Below, piece after piece: positions 1 to 11,854 of a DNA stretch of 64,000 bases. Made by a program: the position numbers and the translations under genes. The notes under the pieces are model-generated. The model was not told the origin of the DNA and ran no database searches. It worked only from the letters and a program-made list of their open reading frames with translations. Numbering within the stretch: position 1 is the stretch's first letter; every line of letters begins with the position of its first letter. The DNA comes from Nyssa sinensis (Eukaryota; Streptophyta; Magnoliopsida; Cornales; Nyssaceae): contig CM018032.1 in assembly GCA_008638375.1 (NCBI GenBank), positions 33,965,751 through 34,029,750 on the forward strand. Direction: 5' to 3'.

Positions 1-815
1 TCCATTAAATGTACAGACTTCTAGTCTGGTCCATCAAATGTACAGACCTCATGGTCTGGTCCATCAAATGTACAGACTTCTAGTCTGGTCTATCAAATGT
101 ACATACTTCTAGTATGGTCCACCAAATGTACAGACCTCATGGTCTGGTCCATCAAATGTACAGACTTCTAGTCTGGTCCATCAAATGTACAGACCTTTTA
201 GTCTGGTCCATCAAATGTACATACTTCTAGTCTGGTCCACCAAATGTACAGACCTCATGGTCTGGTCCATCAAATGTACAGACTTCTAGTTTGGTCCATC
301 AAATGTACATACCTCATGGTCTGGTCCATCAAATGTACGGACTTCTAGTCTGGTCCATCAAATGTACAGACTTCATGGTTTGGTCCATCAAATGTATAGA
401 CCTCATGGTGTGGTCCATCAAATGTATAGACTTCATGGTCTGGTCCATCAAATCTACAGACCTTTGGGTCTGGTCCAAAACAAAGAGTCTGATTTAGTCA
501 ATTGATTTTTGGATATTCTCAATCCAATTATTTGCACAAGTCTCTGGGCTCGGCAGGCATAGTTATCGCTACAGTTACTCAAATGTACAGACCTCATGGT
601 CTGGTCCATCAAATGTACAGACTTCTAGTTTGGTCCATCAAATGTACAGACCTCATGGTCTGGTCTATCAAATGTACGGACTTCTAGTCTGGTCCATCAA
701 ATGTACAGACTTCATGGTTTGGTCCATCAAATGTACAGACCTCATGGTGTGGTCCATCAAATGTATAGACTTCATGGTCTGGTCCATCAAATCTACAGAC
801 CTTTGGGTCTGGTCC
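1..815 (+). repeat. Hairpin minisatellite of Tat element E1
   Basis: Tandem units of 29-30 bp fill 1-476 and 580-815. Each has a constant linker (GGTCCATCAAATGTA) and a short inverted repeat. Stem pairs seen include CAGACC/GGTCTG, CAGACT/AGTCTG and CATACT/AGTATG around 3-4-base loops. Some units keep pairing only through G-T wobble (CAGACT with GGTTTG). The array lies at the same place in the element as those after pol in E2 (24773-25735) and E3 (51120-56015). It starts before the window, so pol of E1 is not visible. Short open frames through it are periodic by-products of the repeat, not genes. Confidence 0.9.
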
Positions 816-918
816 AAAACAAAGAGTCTGATTTAGTCAATTGATTTTCGAATATTCTCAATCCGATTATTTGCACAAGTCTCTGGGCTCGGCAGGCATA
901 GTTATCGCTACAGTTACT
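241..918. repeat. 339-bp direct tandem duplication
   Basis: Bases 241-579 are repeated at 580-918 with a few substitutions. The duplicated block includes eight hairpin units plus about 100 bp of unique flank containing GGGCTCGGCAGGCATAG. The junction between the copies falls in CTCAAATGTACAG, where the flank CTCAAAT meets the repeat word CAAATGTACAG. This is consistent with unequal exchange at the CAAAT microhomology. Confidence 0.88.
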
Positions 919-1532
919 CAAATTATTGCAGGTTACTATACTCGAAAAGACTACTCTACATAACTAATTTGAATAGAATATAAACAACTCAAATTTCATC
1001 AAGGACAAACTCAGGCACTACCGTGCAGCCGTAACTTAATATATCGCCAAGAGAACTTAGCTTGCAGAAGTTGCAAAGTATTCCATTTTGGAGGAGGCGC
1101 AGATATCATGAAAATCTATCTATGCAAATAAAACCATTGACAGAAAGCAGTTGGCAACAGTGCTTAGAAAAATGTGCTAGCTCGGGAGGAACACAGTTTA
1201 TTGAAATGAAAAGAAACTCAGTTTTATTGATAATCCATGAAAAAGTTACATCAAAACGAATGAGTCAACAGAGAGACAAACTATGATTCTAAAGCTACAA
1301 TAATTTCGGGCAAGTCGTATTTCGATTTTATGCCATCATGGCCTTCTTCCTCTAGCTCCTCTAAAGTCAAAGGTCCAGGGTCCCAAGACACCATTACTAC
1401 CATCACTGGCTCCCATTTGAAAGGAAGGAGCCCTGAACCCCAATCTGCATCATCGCCTGCCCTAGCACCAATACAGAAGGACGACTCTAGGTATCACGAC
1501 ACCTTCATTTTCTGCCTTCATTCTCCTCAAAT
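919..1532. other. E1 region between array and small antisense gene
   Basis: Non-coding stretch of E1. It contains an antisense polyadenylation signal (TTTATT on the plus strand at 1223-1228, AATAAA on the minus strand). The context TATCAATAAAACTGAG is nearly the same as in E2 and E3. A stretch near 1400-1480 matches the downstream part of the small antisense unit in E2 (minus-strand reading GATGCAGATTGGGGTTCAGG). This would be the 3' UTR or a further exon of that gene. Confidence 0.6.
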
Positions 1533-1802
1533 TCAGTATGCCACCTTGGCCGGCTTGTGCAAGGGTCTCTGCCAAGGGAAGAAGGGGAGGAGGCATCTCC
1601 CCATCATCTTCATCATCAACGCTCCAAGCCTCGATTGAATCAAGGAGGGCCCGCCTCCATGAGGGAAATCCCTATCGGATACTAAGATGGACGAAGAGAT
1701 CTTCGTCTCCTTTAGTCTTTCCATAGGAACCAAGGTAAAAGGGTGGGCTACCCTTAGCCACAGTTTGATCACACCCAACTCAGACTGAAGATCGTCAATC
1801 AC
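1533..1802 (-). CDS. Small antisense ORF of Tat element, E1 copy
   Basis: An 89-codon frame antisense to the element. Its start (MIDDLQSELGVIKLWLRV) aligns with the equivalent ORFs of E2 (26247-26594) and E3 (50257-50514), which begin M(E/D)DSL-ELG--LWPRVNLP. Similarity fades after about residue 45, where the E1 frame appears shifted, so this copy may be decayed. No known domain is recognised. A minus-strand TATA box (1907-1914) lies about 105 bp before the ATG and an AATAAA (1223-1228) lies downstream, the same spacing as in the other two copies. Unlike E2 and E3, E1 has no room for the larger spliced antisense gene: only 325 bp separate this ATG from the 3' LTR. Function unknown. Confidence 0.5.
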   Translation of the reverse strand: MIDDLQSELGVIKLWLRVAHPFTLVPMERLKETKISSSILVSDRDFPHGGGPSLIQSRLGALMMKMMGRCLLPFFPWQRPLHKPAKVAY

Positions 1803-1906
1803 CTCCGGATGACAGTAGCTTTATAGCAATTCGATTCCCCTTGATAGGGAAACATCATGAAAATAGACAGTAAGAAGAATGGGCATGGAAGCTCCCCCTC
1901 TCTCCC

Positions 1907-1914
1907 CTTATATA
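1907..1914 (-). promoter_or_regulatory. TATA box of small antisense gene, E1
   Basis: Minus-strand TATATAAG about 105 bp upstream of the ATG at 1802. The same box-to-ATG distance occurs in E2 and E3. Confidence 0.55.
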
Positions 1915-2104
1915 TTGATCCTTGAAGACAAAAAGTCATCCATTTAAACCGTCGTGATGGTTTGGGAAAAGTGTGGCCTCAAAAGCCCCAAACGAAGGGT
2001 GCGTAATAAATGATATGATGAACCGTCATCTTATAAGATAAAAAGACGAAACGCTTAATCTTCTTGAGCCTATAGCCTAAGTTACGCACCAAAGCTCTAA
2101 CTAA

Positions 2105-2126
2105 GGCTTGGGGGGGGGGGAGTAGC
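2105..2126 (+). other. Polypurine tract of E1
   Basis: A run of G preceded by AAGGCTT and followed by AGTAGC abuts the 3' LTR. The same GGACTTGGGGGG...AG tract precedes the 3' LTRs of E2 and E3. It primes plus-strand DNA synthesis. Confidence 0.8.
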
Positions 2127-2720
2127 TGATATACCACAAAACTGACAGACCAATCCCCATGTGACGTGTGTATCTACAGGTCAATTAAGGGCTCGGTCAT
2201 CCAAAGCATGTCGAGCATTCAGAACAGACCTACAGAACTTAAAGGGCCGAGCATAAGCCTACAGAGCAGAGCTACATTCTTACAGAGCCTACTACAAATC
2301 CGAGCACGGACCTCCAGAGCACTCTTCGCTATTCAGAGCTCATCATCGCCTTAATATCTGCCGAGCAAGGGAATAAGGAAACAGTCTTCTACAAGGAAAC
2401 TGCCATACATGGTTATCCCTATTTTGATACAATGTCCAACATGGAAACTACTATCTCTGATGATCAAATCCCTACTTTCATGGCTCCAAATCCTAATCGA
2501 CTTAGGAAAGCCACCATCTATATATTAAACCCTAGAGGTACGCCTTATTTCTTATGCTCATTCTTTGGCTTACATTACAGTCTTTCCAATTCAGTTTATT
2601 AACTTAAGCATCGGAGCAGCTACCGCCAGGAGCCAATCTGGTGGTTCTCTGATCGTCTTTTTGAGTGTTCTTCAGGTCGCAGAAGGTCAAAATAGGCTAC
2701 AGCCAAAAAGTGCAACATCA
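2127..2720 (+). mobile_element. 3' LTR of Tat element E1
   Basis: Begins TGATATACCA and ends TGCAACATCA, like the E2 LTR (TGATATACCA ... TGCAGCATCA). Shared internal blocks include CCTAATCGACTTAGGAAAG, TATATATTAAACCCTAGAGG, GCATCGGAGC and TTTTTGAGTGTTC. It is 594 bp against 556 (E2) and 551 (E3). The middle differs by indels, so it is a diverged subfamily. The 5' LTR lies outside the window, so age cannot be judged. The next five bases are GTATG, one candidate TSD copy. Confidence 0.88.
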
Positions 2721-5700
2721 GTATGTAATTCGTACATAAGTCCTACCAGTGAGTACCTCAATGTCGTTCTTCTCCAAGTTCGTCCAAGAGATATTACTAT
2801 GTATCACTACGGGTCAACTTGGTTCTTAAAGGGTATATTGGATTTTGTATTTGATTTGGATCTCACATACTTGCATCATATATGCATTGCATATAGTTTT
2901 TTTCATAGCATTATGTATGTGATTGACTTATGGTTGTGAACCAATTTTCTCAAAATGCATCTTTAAAATACTTAAGGGAAAAATCAAGTTCACAAGACAA
3001 GCAAGAATGAGTAACTCTCTGTTGCTCGTTCGAACGAACAACAGAGAAGTTCAATTCTTATTCATTTGAAATCTCTGTATCAAACGAAGAGTTGCAACCT
3101 TTGAGTTGTGCTTGTTTGATATTTGTTCCTTATTCGTTCGAATGAAACCTAGGTAAAAAATATATTTATATTCTATTTTCTATCCATTTTGGGATCAATC
3201 AAGCTCTTTACAAAAATAGATGAAAATACGATTCAGAGCAGCCAAAAATAAAGTAAGAGAGGCTCATATTGTGATAGTAAAATTGTTGATAGATCATGAA
3301 GCTCTTGTAAGAGATCATTCATTCACATCATTCATAATCATCTCTACTTTTGTTCATTGATTGATTTAGATCATCCACAAGATCCAAATTATATCTAAGA
3401 GCCTTAGTTCATGTCAAATTCACTATTGACAATAGATGGAGTTCAAGCTTGAGGATTCGGTGTTGAGACATCGGTGGACACTGAGGTCGTGAGGATTCAC
3501 AATTATTGAGCGACTTGATCGGAAGAGTCCGAGACCGTGGAAGATTTCGGTTGTCTGAAGGTTCGACTATGAGACGCTTGAGGATTCAAAGAGAATTTGA
3601 AGACATAATCGAGAAGAATGAAGCTTGAGGTACTTAGCTCATTTGAAGATTCATCGTTTTTCACTTTCTATCATAATGGAATCATTCCTTGAGCATTGGC
3701 TCGACTCTAGAGTTTTACTCTAAGGATTGTTGTCCTTAATAGTTTTCTCCGTCATCAATCGGTTTGCAATCTCTTTCTCTATCTCTTTCAATTGACTATG
3801 CTTTAATTGAAATGCTTCCGCTTAAATTTAAAAATTGGTTTTTCATAAAATCCATAATTGTTCATTAATTTGATATATTAAAAACTTGATTGAAATCATA
3901 AATTGATTGCTTAGTTGATTTTGTCTTAAATTGTTAAAATTGCATATAAAATCAAGCTAGTTTGATCAATTATGTGAAGTTTGATAAGTTGGTATATTTG
4001 GATGATTCTTGATGAATTCATTGGTGGATTAGCATAAATGTTGGATTAATCACATTGAGTGATTTTGTTGACTATGTTATCATTTGTCTTTAACCAAGAA
4101 TAGAAATTAATTCGAAAGAAATTTTTAATTCAAGATCTACCTATTCAACCCCCCCCCAAATTTCTAGGTGATACTCGCGCTTTGGGACCTTGAGTGATAT
4201 TCTAGTAGTATCCCTCCATATCAAATGAGAATGCATAGCTTGGAAAGAATATGTGTTTGGGCTAGAATTAGTTACGTCCATGGTGTGCTCTAAAGCATGG
4301 TAAGAGTATGAAATAAGTTGAATGAAACACTAAACCTTAAACATTCTTGTTTATATATTGATAGAATTGATAATGTCTTCTTTAGAATGATTACATGATG
4401 TATTATTGCACTTCTTGATGTACTATGAAATACTCACTCATAATTATTGTGGTAATTGTGATTGGTTGCATAGCTATTAGATATTGCTCTTAGATATATT
4501 GTTCTTATGGTTTTATATAGGAAACGGAGGTACTTCGTGGGGTTTATATACATATACTCACATCTTGTATTCGATTATCTACACTAATTGTTCTTGTTAT
4601 TATTCTTGCACCATGTGGAGTGGTATCGTATATCTTTGCTTTATATTTATACATGTGGATTAGTAGATGATATTACTGTGTGCTTGAGATTGCATACTAG
4701 ATATTAGGGATTTCTCTTTTTGGACTTACATTAGTTTTTACACACTACTTGCTTATGTGTTTTGGAAAACCTTACTAAGCATTATGGCTCACCCCTACTG
4801 TTTATGGGAATGACAGGTACTAGACTGGTGGAAGTTATTAGAGCATTCCGGGATGGACCGACGTTATTGTAGTATTTAGTTTAGAGTGATGTACTTATTC
4901 ATTGTATTTATTAAAGGTGCATGTACACTTCTTACTATTGATATATATGTTGTATATTGAAATGTTAGATTCAGCTTTGGACATTACCTTGTTACATACT
5001 GTTGATGGATATTTGGTATAGTTAGTTACATTGATAGTAGTCGATTTCGTTAAATCCTGTTACAAGACTTGAACAAATCTAATCATGAGAACGAACCGAA
5101 ACTAATTAAAAGAATAAGAAAAATGACCATATTTTACACTCATGCTTAGGTTGGTTTGTCCAATTGTCTTCCTTTCGAGGTTCCAATGCCTCTTAGTCTA
5201 ACCTTCCAGGTTAGGGTCCTCCCTTTTTATAAGTGATGACTTTCCTTTGTTATAAGATCCTTTGGAGGAAAAATAGGGATTTCTGTTTACCTTATTGTAG
5301 TAGTCATTTTCCTTATTGGACTTTGTTACTAACCTCGGTACTATTAGATCAGGGTGATGAAGCTTAGTTCAACGGTCCTTATTTGGTATTGCATCTCCTA
5401 TCCAACCTATGAGGTCCGATACTCATATTCGATCACCGGGCTAAGTCTCCACGTGTCACCATTTCTAGAGCAAGTTATTATAGGTACACCAAATAGTATT
5501 TAAGTTTTTTTCTTTTATGATAATGACAACAAAAACTTAATTTCTTCCATTGAGACTTCAACAATAGAGAAAATACCAATCAAGCTAGTTACAGTTAGTT
5601 TGATACTTGTCATGTTCAATTTTAGAAACAATCATGCTATATATGTTATAGAAAAAAGGCCTTGAAACCAAATTTGATTGGAATTAATGTAATTCTAAAT

Positions 5701-5792
5701 TCTAGACTTCAAATTCACAGTGCTAACATTAGCATCTATGTAATTCTAATGCATTCACATAATCTTTTACTCTGGGCCCATGTGAGGCCCAT
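2721..5792. other. Non-coding region with degraded LTR remnants
   Basis: No gene is supported. About 2950-4190 looks like an old copia-type LTR and leader: repeated GAGGATTC words, a T-rich stretch with AATCGGTTTGCAATC, then ATTCAACCCCCCCCCAAATTTCTAGG, a kind of C-rich stretch that follows LTRs in some plant copia elements. About 4200-5060 resembles the distal part of the large gypsy-type LTRs seen elsewhere here (GGAAAACCTTACTAAGCATTATGGCTCACC, then AATGACAGGTAC). Neither has defined ends. 5060-5792 shows nothing recognisable. Confidence 0.35.
3016..3047. repeat. 32-bp near-perfect palindrome
   Basis: Inverted repeat centred between 3031 and 3032 on TTCGAA. Fifteen of sixteen base pairs match; the only mismatch is C3025 against A3038. 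The right arm contains ACGAACAACAGAGA. A related inverted word (TTATTCGTTCGAATGAA) recurs near 3130. Confidence 0.7.
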
Positions 5793-6798
5793 TGTCACGA
5801 CCCGAAACCCACCCTATGCGGATCTCGTGTCGCGGGGACCGACCCGAAGGCCGTCCCTACTTTTTCCATTCCTGTATCATAGTACTAATATGCAAAGTAC
5901 TAAAATCCTCAAACAATAACAGCGGAAGTCTTATCAGTAATAGTACATCAGCGGAAGTCTTTCAATACACAATGTTAGTGGAAGTCTTTACAATACATAA
6001 TATGGTTCTACATAAACAAAATAAGAACCAAACGTAACCAGCACCCGAGGGTGGTGAATACATGGGAGAACTAAGACATAGACTGATACAGTTCCTCAAA
6101 AATGTCCTCCTACGCTCTCAGACTCCTCCTGGGGTCTTGCAGCGTCATCACCTGAAATGGGGGTAAGTAGGGGAAAATGAGCTACGAAAGTTCAGCAAGT
6201 AAAAACAGATCTCCGACACTGGTATCGATAAGATACAAATCCAGGAATAAGATTATGATGGCCAATCATAAGGGAGGAGATGCTGTAATAGCCAATGAGA
6301 ACAGTTGCCATGAAGGCCAATGAATAATAAGTCACAATGTTCAATTAGGAGTAATGGATACACCATCAACATGAATCTCTCAACAACAATACAACAACAA
6401 GAAGTACTGCCACAATAAACCGATCACAATTAATTCAATGAAGAGTGTCCTCTCAGTTTAAGATAAGTCACAAGGAATAGTGTTATTCAATAACGTAATC
6501 ATACCAATTCTTAGGAGATGCATTTACTCTGTTCTCAGGTAAAATGCCAATGTAAATGTAAATGAAATGCCAATGGGAATGCAATGAAAATGCCAATGTT
6601 TATGCTAGTCAATTGCCGGTGGAAAGCCTTCGAGGAATTCATTCCTGCCACCTGTCCATTTATGTACTTGACCCTTAGGTCTCTAGTTAATACAGAAAGC
6701 ATCGGATGGATATTGTGACTGAGCACAAATCCCGTATTCATAACATATCATGATTATTCATAATTCCATAGAAGTATAAGATGGAATATCATATATTC

Positions 6799-6958
6799 AG
6801 TAAAGACATAACAGTAGGCCTTTCCAGGCATGGTTCACAATAAAGATATAGCAGACAATAAAGACATAGCAGTAAGCCTTTCAAGGCATGGTTCACAATA
6901 AGGACATAGCAGACAATAAAGACATAGCAGTAAGGCTTTCAAGGCATGGTTCACATGA
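6799..6958. repeat. Minisatellite, about 65 bp, three copies
   Basis: Copies of a unit with AAAGACATAGCAGTAAGCC, TTTCAAGGCATGGTTCACAA and AGACAATAAAGACATAG lie inside the solo LTR. Nearby 6540-6600 has shorter repeats of AAATGCCAATG. Confidence 0.8.
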
Positions 6959-8458
6959 TAACAACGACATAGCAGTCAATCAATGTCCACAAGATAGAAC
7001 AACATCGCATTGTGAATAGCAATAACGTGAGGTACTTTCAAGAGTACAAGTTTGGCAGTAAAGAGAATAACTTGGCTTGGAAACACCATATGGAAGAGAA
7101 AGGGAATTTACTTACCTTTATCGTAATTCTATCTCAGAAATCCGTGAATGTACCCTTGTTTTTAGAGTTTCCTATATATCAGTGAACACGTTTCAGAATA
7201 AATGCTATTTATCAAATTTTATGCCTTTCTATCATAAGTATTTCAAATACTATTTTAGACTTTACCATTGAGTCCGGAACGCCGAAGAAAGCGGTTTAGG
7301 CTTTCGCGGAATTCCATTTGGACATTTGTACTACAAAGGGCAAAATGGTCATTTTGCACTTTTACGGTATTTTATCCTTTGGGGTCTCATCTCGTAAAAC
7401 GGACCCCACCATTGGACTCAGAACCTCCGAGATAATAGGTTTTGACTATTCATTTGTATCGTTTGGACTTCGTTTGACCCATATTTGAAATAGGGGCATT
7501 ATTGTAAAAATTAATATTTAATTAATTTTCTGTTTGAGCCATAGTACAATTTCCTAAATTATTTGGGGTCAAAATGGAATTTCCCTAAATCTCGGTCTGA
7601 ACCAGTGGGTTCACCATTCAGAAACCCTAACCGGTTCGGTTCCTCACTGAACCAAACGGGTCAGTTAAATTTAGAGAACCGGATTAACATATCCACCCTA
7701 ACCACCTTATCCATGGTTTGGATAACCCCCAAACCCCATCTCTATTTATTGTCCCTGCAACCAAACAGCCCAAAATCCATTTAAATTCAAAACCCAAAAC
7801 GACACAGTATCATGCCCCATTCATATCCGGTCGGGTCCCGACTCGGATCCAACCCGAACCCGTTTCTTTTAACCCGATATGGACCCACGACAATCCGGTC
7901 ACCCTCTTCATCACTCGGTGGGAAAACAGTAGGGTTCCGTCACCATCTCCGGTGACGGCAACCTGTCCCGATCGGTTTTCTCTCTCTTTTTAAATGCCAA
8001 TCTCTTCCTTTCTTCCCCACGACCTCATTCCTATCCTCCATTTCCCTCAAGACCTCCCCATTCTTCTCGAATATGAAGGTTAATAGCTCCGGCCGGTTTT
8101 CCGGTGAGCTGTTTTTTTCTCATTTTCCCTATGATTTCTTCATCATTTTTCATTCTTTCTTTTTCATTTAATTTTTTGCACTGTAAGGTTTATATCTAGG
8201 TTATTTGGACACCATTTTACGCATAAAATATTAGAGAAGTCCAAGCTACCCGAATTATCCCTATACTTGCAACTTCGTTTTTCTCCTTCGTCTTTCAACC
8301 GTTTTCCTTCATTTTTCTTTCATTAAATTCCTTTTTAATTCATCTATACGATCCTACAATCATATTTAAGTTTCATGAACTAAAAATCAAAAACAGAATT
8401 TAAAGCTCTTACCTGGGTTTCGGTTTTTAGCCCACTGTGACCTCCAATCTCTCTATTT

Positions 8459-8800
8459 CTGAATCAGTCTCTCTCTCTCTCTCTTCTTCTTCCTTTCAGT
8501 TCCTGACCTTCCTTTTCTTTTCTAACCTTCCAACTCACAAAACCCGTATACATATAAGAAATCACTCACCGCCCCTTTCTCTCTCTACCTTATCACTCTC
8601 TCTCTCTATGGCCCCCTTTCTTGACTGAATCCTGGTGTTCCCTCTGCCAAATGCAACTTTGCATTAATGGCTTGGGAGACTTGTTTGGCACTCAATATAC
8701 ATATATCATATTATATATATATATATATATATCACACACACACACTTCACCCAACCGATACACACACACACTCTCATACACTCCACCTGTATACTGCCCA
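8459..8800. repeat. CT, TA and CA microsatellites
   Basis: TC-rich runs (8470-8482, 8577-8609), a TA run near 8713-8733, then CA runs to about 8773. The matching solo LTR at 51541-55655 has a TA/CA block at the same relative place (55350-55430), so these belong to the LTR family. Confidence 0.85.
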
Positions 8801-9204
8801 AGGGCAGTTCCCTTTTCCCTTTTCATTTCCTTTTTATTTCTTTTACATATACTTATATACATAACATACATATAATACATTATATTATGTATGTATACAT
8901 ATACACATAAAATACATCTTTTTATACATGCATATACATGCATGTGTAGAGGTACAATTCCATTTTTAATCACATTTACATACATTCATTTTAATCGAGC
9001 TACGAATCTATGTTCACGTATGCATGCATGGAAATACGTGCATGCACGCATTACGATGCAATGCCCTGTGGTGCTCGGGTGTTACTCAGCCTTGGTCATT
9101 CATTTTCATGAAAATACTATGATATACATATCTTACCGTTCAAGTTACATGTTTTATCCGACCTACCTCGGTATACGTGACGTATCCCGGGTCGGGATAT
9201 TACA

Positions 9205-10098
9205 CCCATGGCTCATCAAATGTGGTTCCATATGCAAATAAAATTGTAAGAGAAACTCTAATAGTAAAAGTCATTTTGGTCATGTTTAAGTTAAATTTTA
9301 GAAGTGCTACAATATTAAAAACACATTTTTTGATATTTCTGCTCCAATAATACTATTTTTTGACAAAACTATTATTCTTTTCTCAATTATCATTGCGATT
9401 TGAGCATTGAAACAAAAAAAAGTTTGGTCAGATTTGGACCATACATTTAAAACAATCTGAGTCGTTGAGATGAGTAGTTACTAAAATAAAAGTTATATTT
9501 GAAAGCACATTTAACTCGTTCAAATTTTAAGAGTATGAATAACCAACTATTGAACTGCTACTTTAGATTTAAGTTACTAAAATATAATTAGAGCAGTTCC
9601 AATGAGTCAACCATTGGACCTACTCAAATTATAACCATCATCAACATTCTACCTTTATTAAGTCAACCCACCAAATGGGATCCTAATCCTTATGTTATCA
9701 CATAGTAGCCAAATCCATTACTATTGTAACCTCATGTTTAAAATTTAAAGCCAGAATAATTTTGTTTTTTTTTTTTTGTATTTGTTTTTGGTCATACCTA
9801 TTTTTGAAACCTAGTTCTATTTGGTTTTATATCAACAAAACGAACATCCTCTACAAGGAAATTTTATATTTTTCTTTTTGCTAAAGGGTAAAAGAGAAAT
9901 TTCATATTTTTTTTACACAATCTAAATCTAACAATTTATTTGGACAACTAGGATGGAAAAGAAACAAGAGAATAAGTTTATTATGGGAGAAGAAAGGGTA
10001 CAACAAAAATTTATTATTTTTTTTTTTATAAAAAGTGATAAAATAGGTAATTATAATTTCTTCCCATTTGAAGTCAATAATCTATGAAAGTTTAAAAC
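9205..10098. other. AT-rich intergenic DNA
   Basis: No gene or defined element. Contains a T run at 9767-9779. The words GAGAAACTCTAATAG (9249) and AATTAGAGCAGTTCCAATG (9586) resemble termini of plant MITEs, but no matching inverted ends or TSD were found. Confidence 0.5.
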
Positions 10099-11854
10099 TG
10101 TAAAGATCTGAAAAATCAGGATAAATTTTTCACTTTGGCCGGTAGGGCTCTGTTCATGCACTGTTTGTTAATAGGACATTATACATGCATCATTTAGGCA
10201 TAAGTCATGTTTAGGAGCATAATTTGAGTATGCCATAGAAGAGAAATATACTTAGAATGTTAAAATACACCTCCTGTGAGAATTTGAGGTTAATCGGAGA
10301 TAGTTTAAAAAATTAAACCAAAAAGGCATCCTAGGTGGGTCCGACTGAAACCGCCAACGGACGAAAATAAATGTTTTGGAAAATTTTCATTTAAAATAAT
10401 TTTAAGAACTTTGTTTGAAGCAAAATGTCGAATTGAGGCATTTCAGGATGGGTTGTAGTGTAACGAGGCCCCTTATTCATTAAGGGCAAAAATGTCTTTT
10501 TGCCCTTTTACTATAAATACAACCCCTTAGAGATAAAAATCACAGAATTGGTCTGAGAAAGGAGCTGTAGCTCGTTCATGGAGAGAAAATGTGAGAAAAC
10601 CTACGGTTTTCCAAGTTTCTAGCCACCAAAACACATCTCTAGGCTAGGATTTTTACAAGGCTTCCTTCTAGGAAGTTGTTCCCCACGTCAAGGGCTACAC
10701 TCTCACCAATTGGTTTGGCTGAAAAGTGAACACAACTCCTTAGGGTTGAGAAAAACCCTTTTAGAAATGATATCTTGCTAAGTAAAGAATAGAGTTAAGT
10801 TTAGGAGTGTTTTATATGTTGATTCAGTGATTTATATGTTTACTTGTTGTTAGAAAGTCACTTAAGATGTAGTTGCTTTGAAAAACCTAGAGTTAAAAAT
10901 TTGTATACTTGTGTGTTCTTTGAGTTCTTTGAGAATTTGTCAAAATGATGAACATGTAACTTGAAGATATGTTTGATTAATTACATTGTGACTTGTGTTA
11001 TGTGAATAGACCTTGTGTTTTGGAAGAGATGGTTGTTTAATGCATTGATGCTTTGTGTAATTATGTGTTCTTTGAGAATTGGTAATATAGTGAACATGTA
11101 GCACGAGCATGTGTTTAAATTGATTGTAAATAGCATATGTTCATGTGGAAGAAGTTGTGTGGTTTGAAAGTTAGAATTTACTTTATGGATGATGCATAAT
11201 TTAAAGTGTATACCATGTATTTGATAAAATAACTCATTAAAATTGCATAGAAAAATTAAGGGATATTGGCATATGGTAAACCTTTGGAAACATCGCTCCC
11301 TGCCCCCTGCGCACCTTGTGAGTGCTGCAACCAGCTTGCTGCCTTGTCCCCATGCGCACTCATCCTGACAGCCTCTTAACACCTACCCTTGGCCACCTTT
11401 TTGAGCCATGTTTGGGCACCCTTTTGGGCCATATTTGGGCACTCTATTAGGCCATGTTTGACCAATCCTTGAGCCATGTTTGGTCACTTTTATGGGTCAT
11501 GTTTGGACACTTCCTTAGACTACCTTAGGTAGAATTTTTGACTTATTCTTGGCCTATGCCTTAGGGAAATTGGGGCCCATCTGGGCCATTATTCCAACGC
11601 ATGTTTAGAGGCATTTTTGGGCTATTTTGGAGACCATTCTTGAACATGACTTAGACCTATTTTGAATAGTGATTTCGGGAAAATATTTAATTGGCATTAG
11701 AAAAGCATTTTGGTTAAGTCTAATAGCAAGTTTTTATTTCAAATATTGGGGAACAAAATGCATAATCAACTAAATCCATTTTAATGGGCTTTTAATTATT
11801 TTCCTTAATTCATTTCACTTACTCCCCAGGTTTGTAAAAATTCGGGGCGTGACA
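10099..11854 (+). mobile_element. Solo LTR, family B, 1.76 kb
   Basis: Starts TGTAAAGATCTGAAAAATC and ends TTCGGGGCGTGACA. Exact 5-bp duplications AAAAC flank it (10094-10098 and 11855-11859). No coding domain and no second LTR. The minus-strand solo LTR at 32573-35445 has the same terminal sequences (TGTAGAGATCCGAAAAAT ... GGGGCGTGACA), so they are one family. 11390-11520 is an imperfect repeat of GGGCCATGTTTGGGCAC-like words, matched by a similar stretch at 32780-33000. Open frames here are incidental. Confidence 0.88.

Larger units (their letters stand above)
5793..9204 (-). mobile_element. Solo LTR, family A, 3.4 kb
   Basis: Plus-strand ends are TGTCACGACCCG and CGGGATATTACA. Exact 5-bp duplications CCCAT flank it (5788-5792 and 9205-9209). 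There is no retroviral domain, primer site or second LTR, so it is a solo LTR. Orientation is minus, because the complementary LTR start TGTAATATCCCGACCCGGG is at the right end. It shares with the solo LTR at 51541-55655 the words GAGTCCGGA-GTCGAAGAAAG and GGTTTAGGCTTTC. Internal features are a three-copy minisatellite (6799-6958), a CT-rich tract and TA/CA microsatellites (8459-8800). Short ORFs inside are not credible. The parent is probably a large-LTR Ty3/gypsy element, but this is inference. Confidence 0.88.

Noticed and set aside
2721..2725. GTATG after E1 equals the E3 target duplication, suggesting shared site preference
   Set aside because: The left flank of E1 is outside the window, so its TSD is unknown; one 5-bp match is not evidence. 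E2 used TATAT.
2565..2939. 124-codon frame
   Set aside because: Spans the 3' LTR end of E1 and its flank; LTR sequence read in frame by chance.
10981..11382. 133-codon minus-strand frame
   Set aside because: Lies wholly within a solo LTR, has no recognised motif and is not conserved in the family B partner at 32573-35445.
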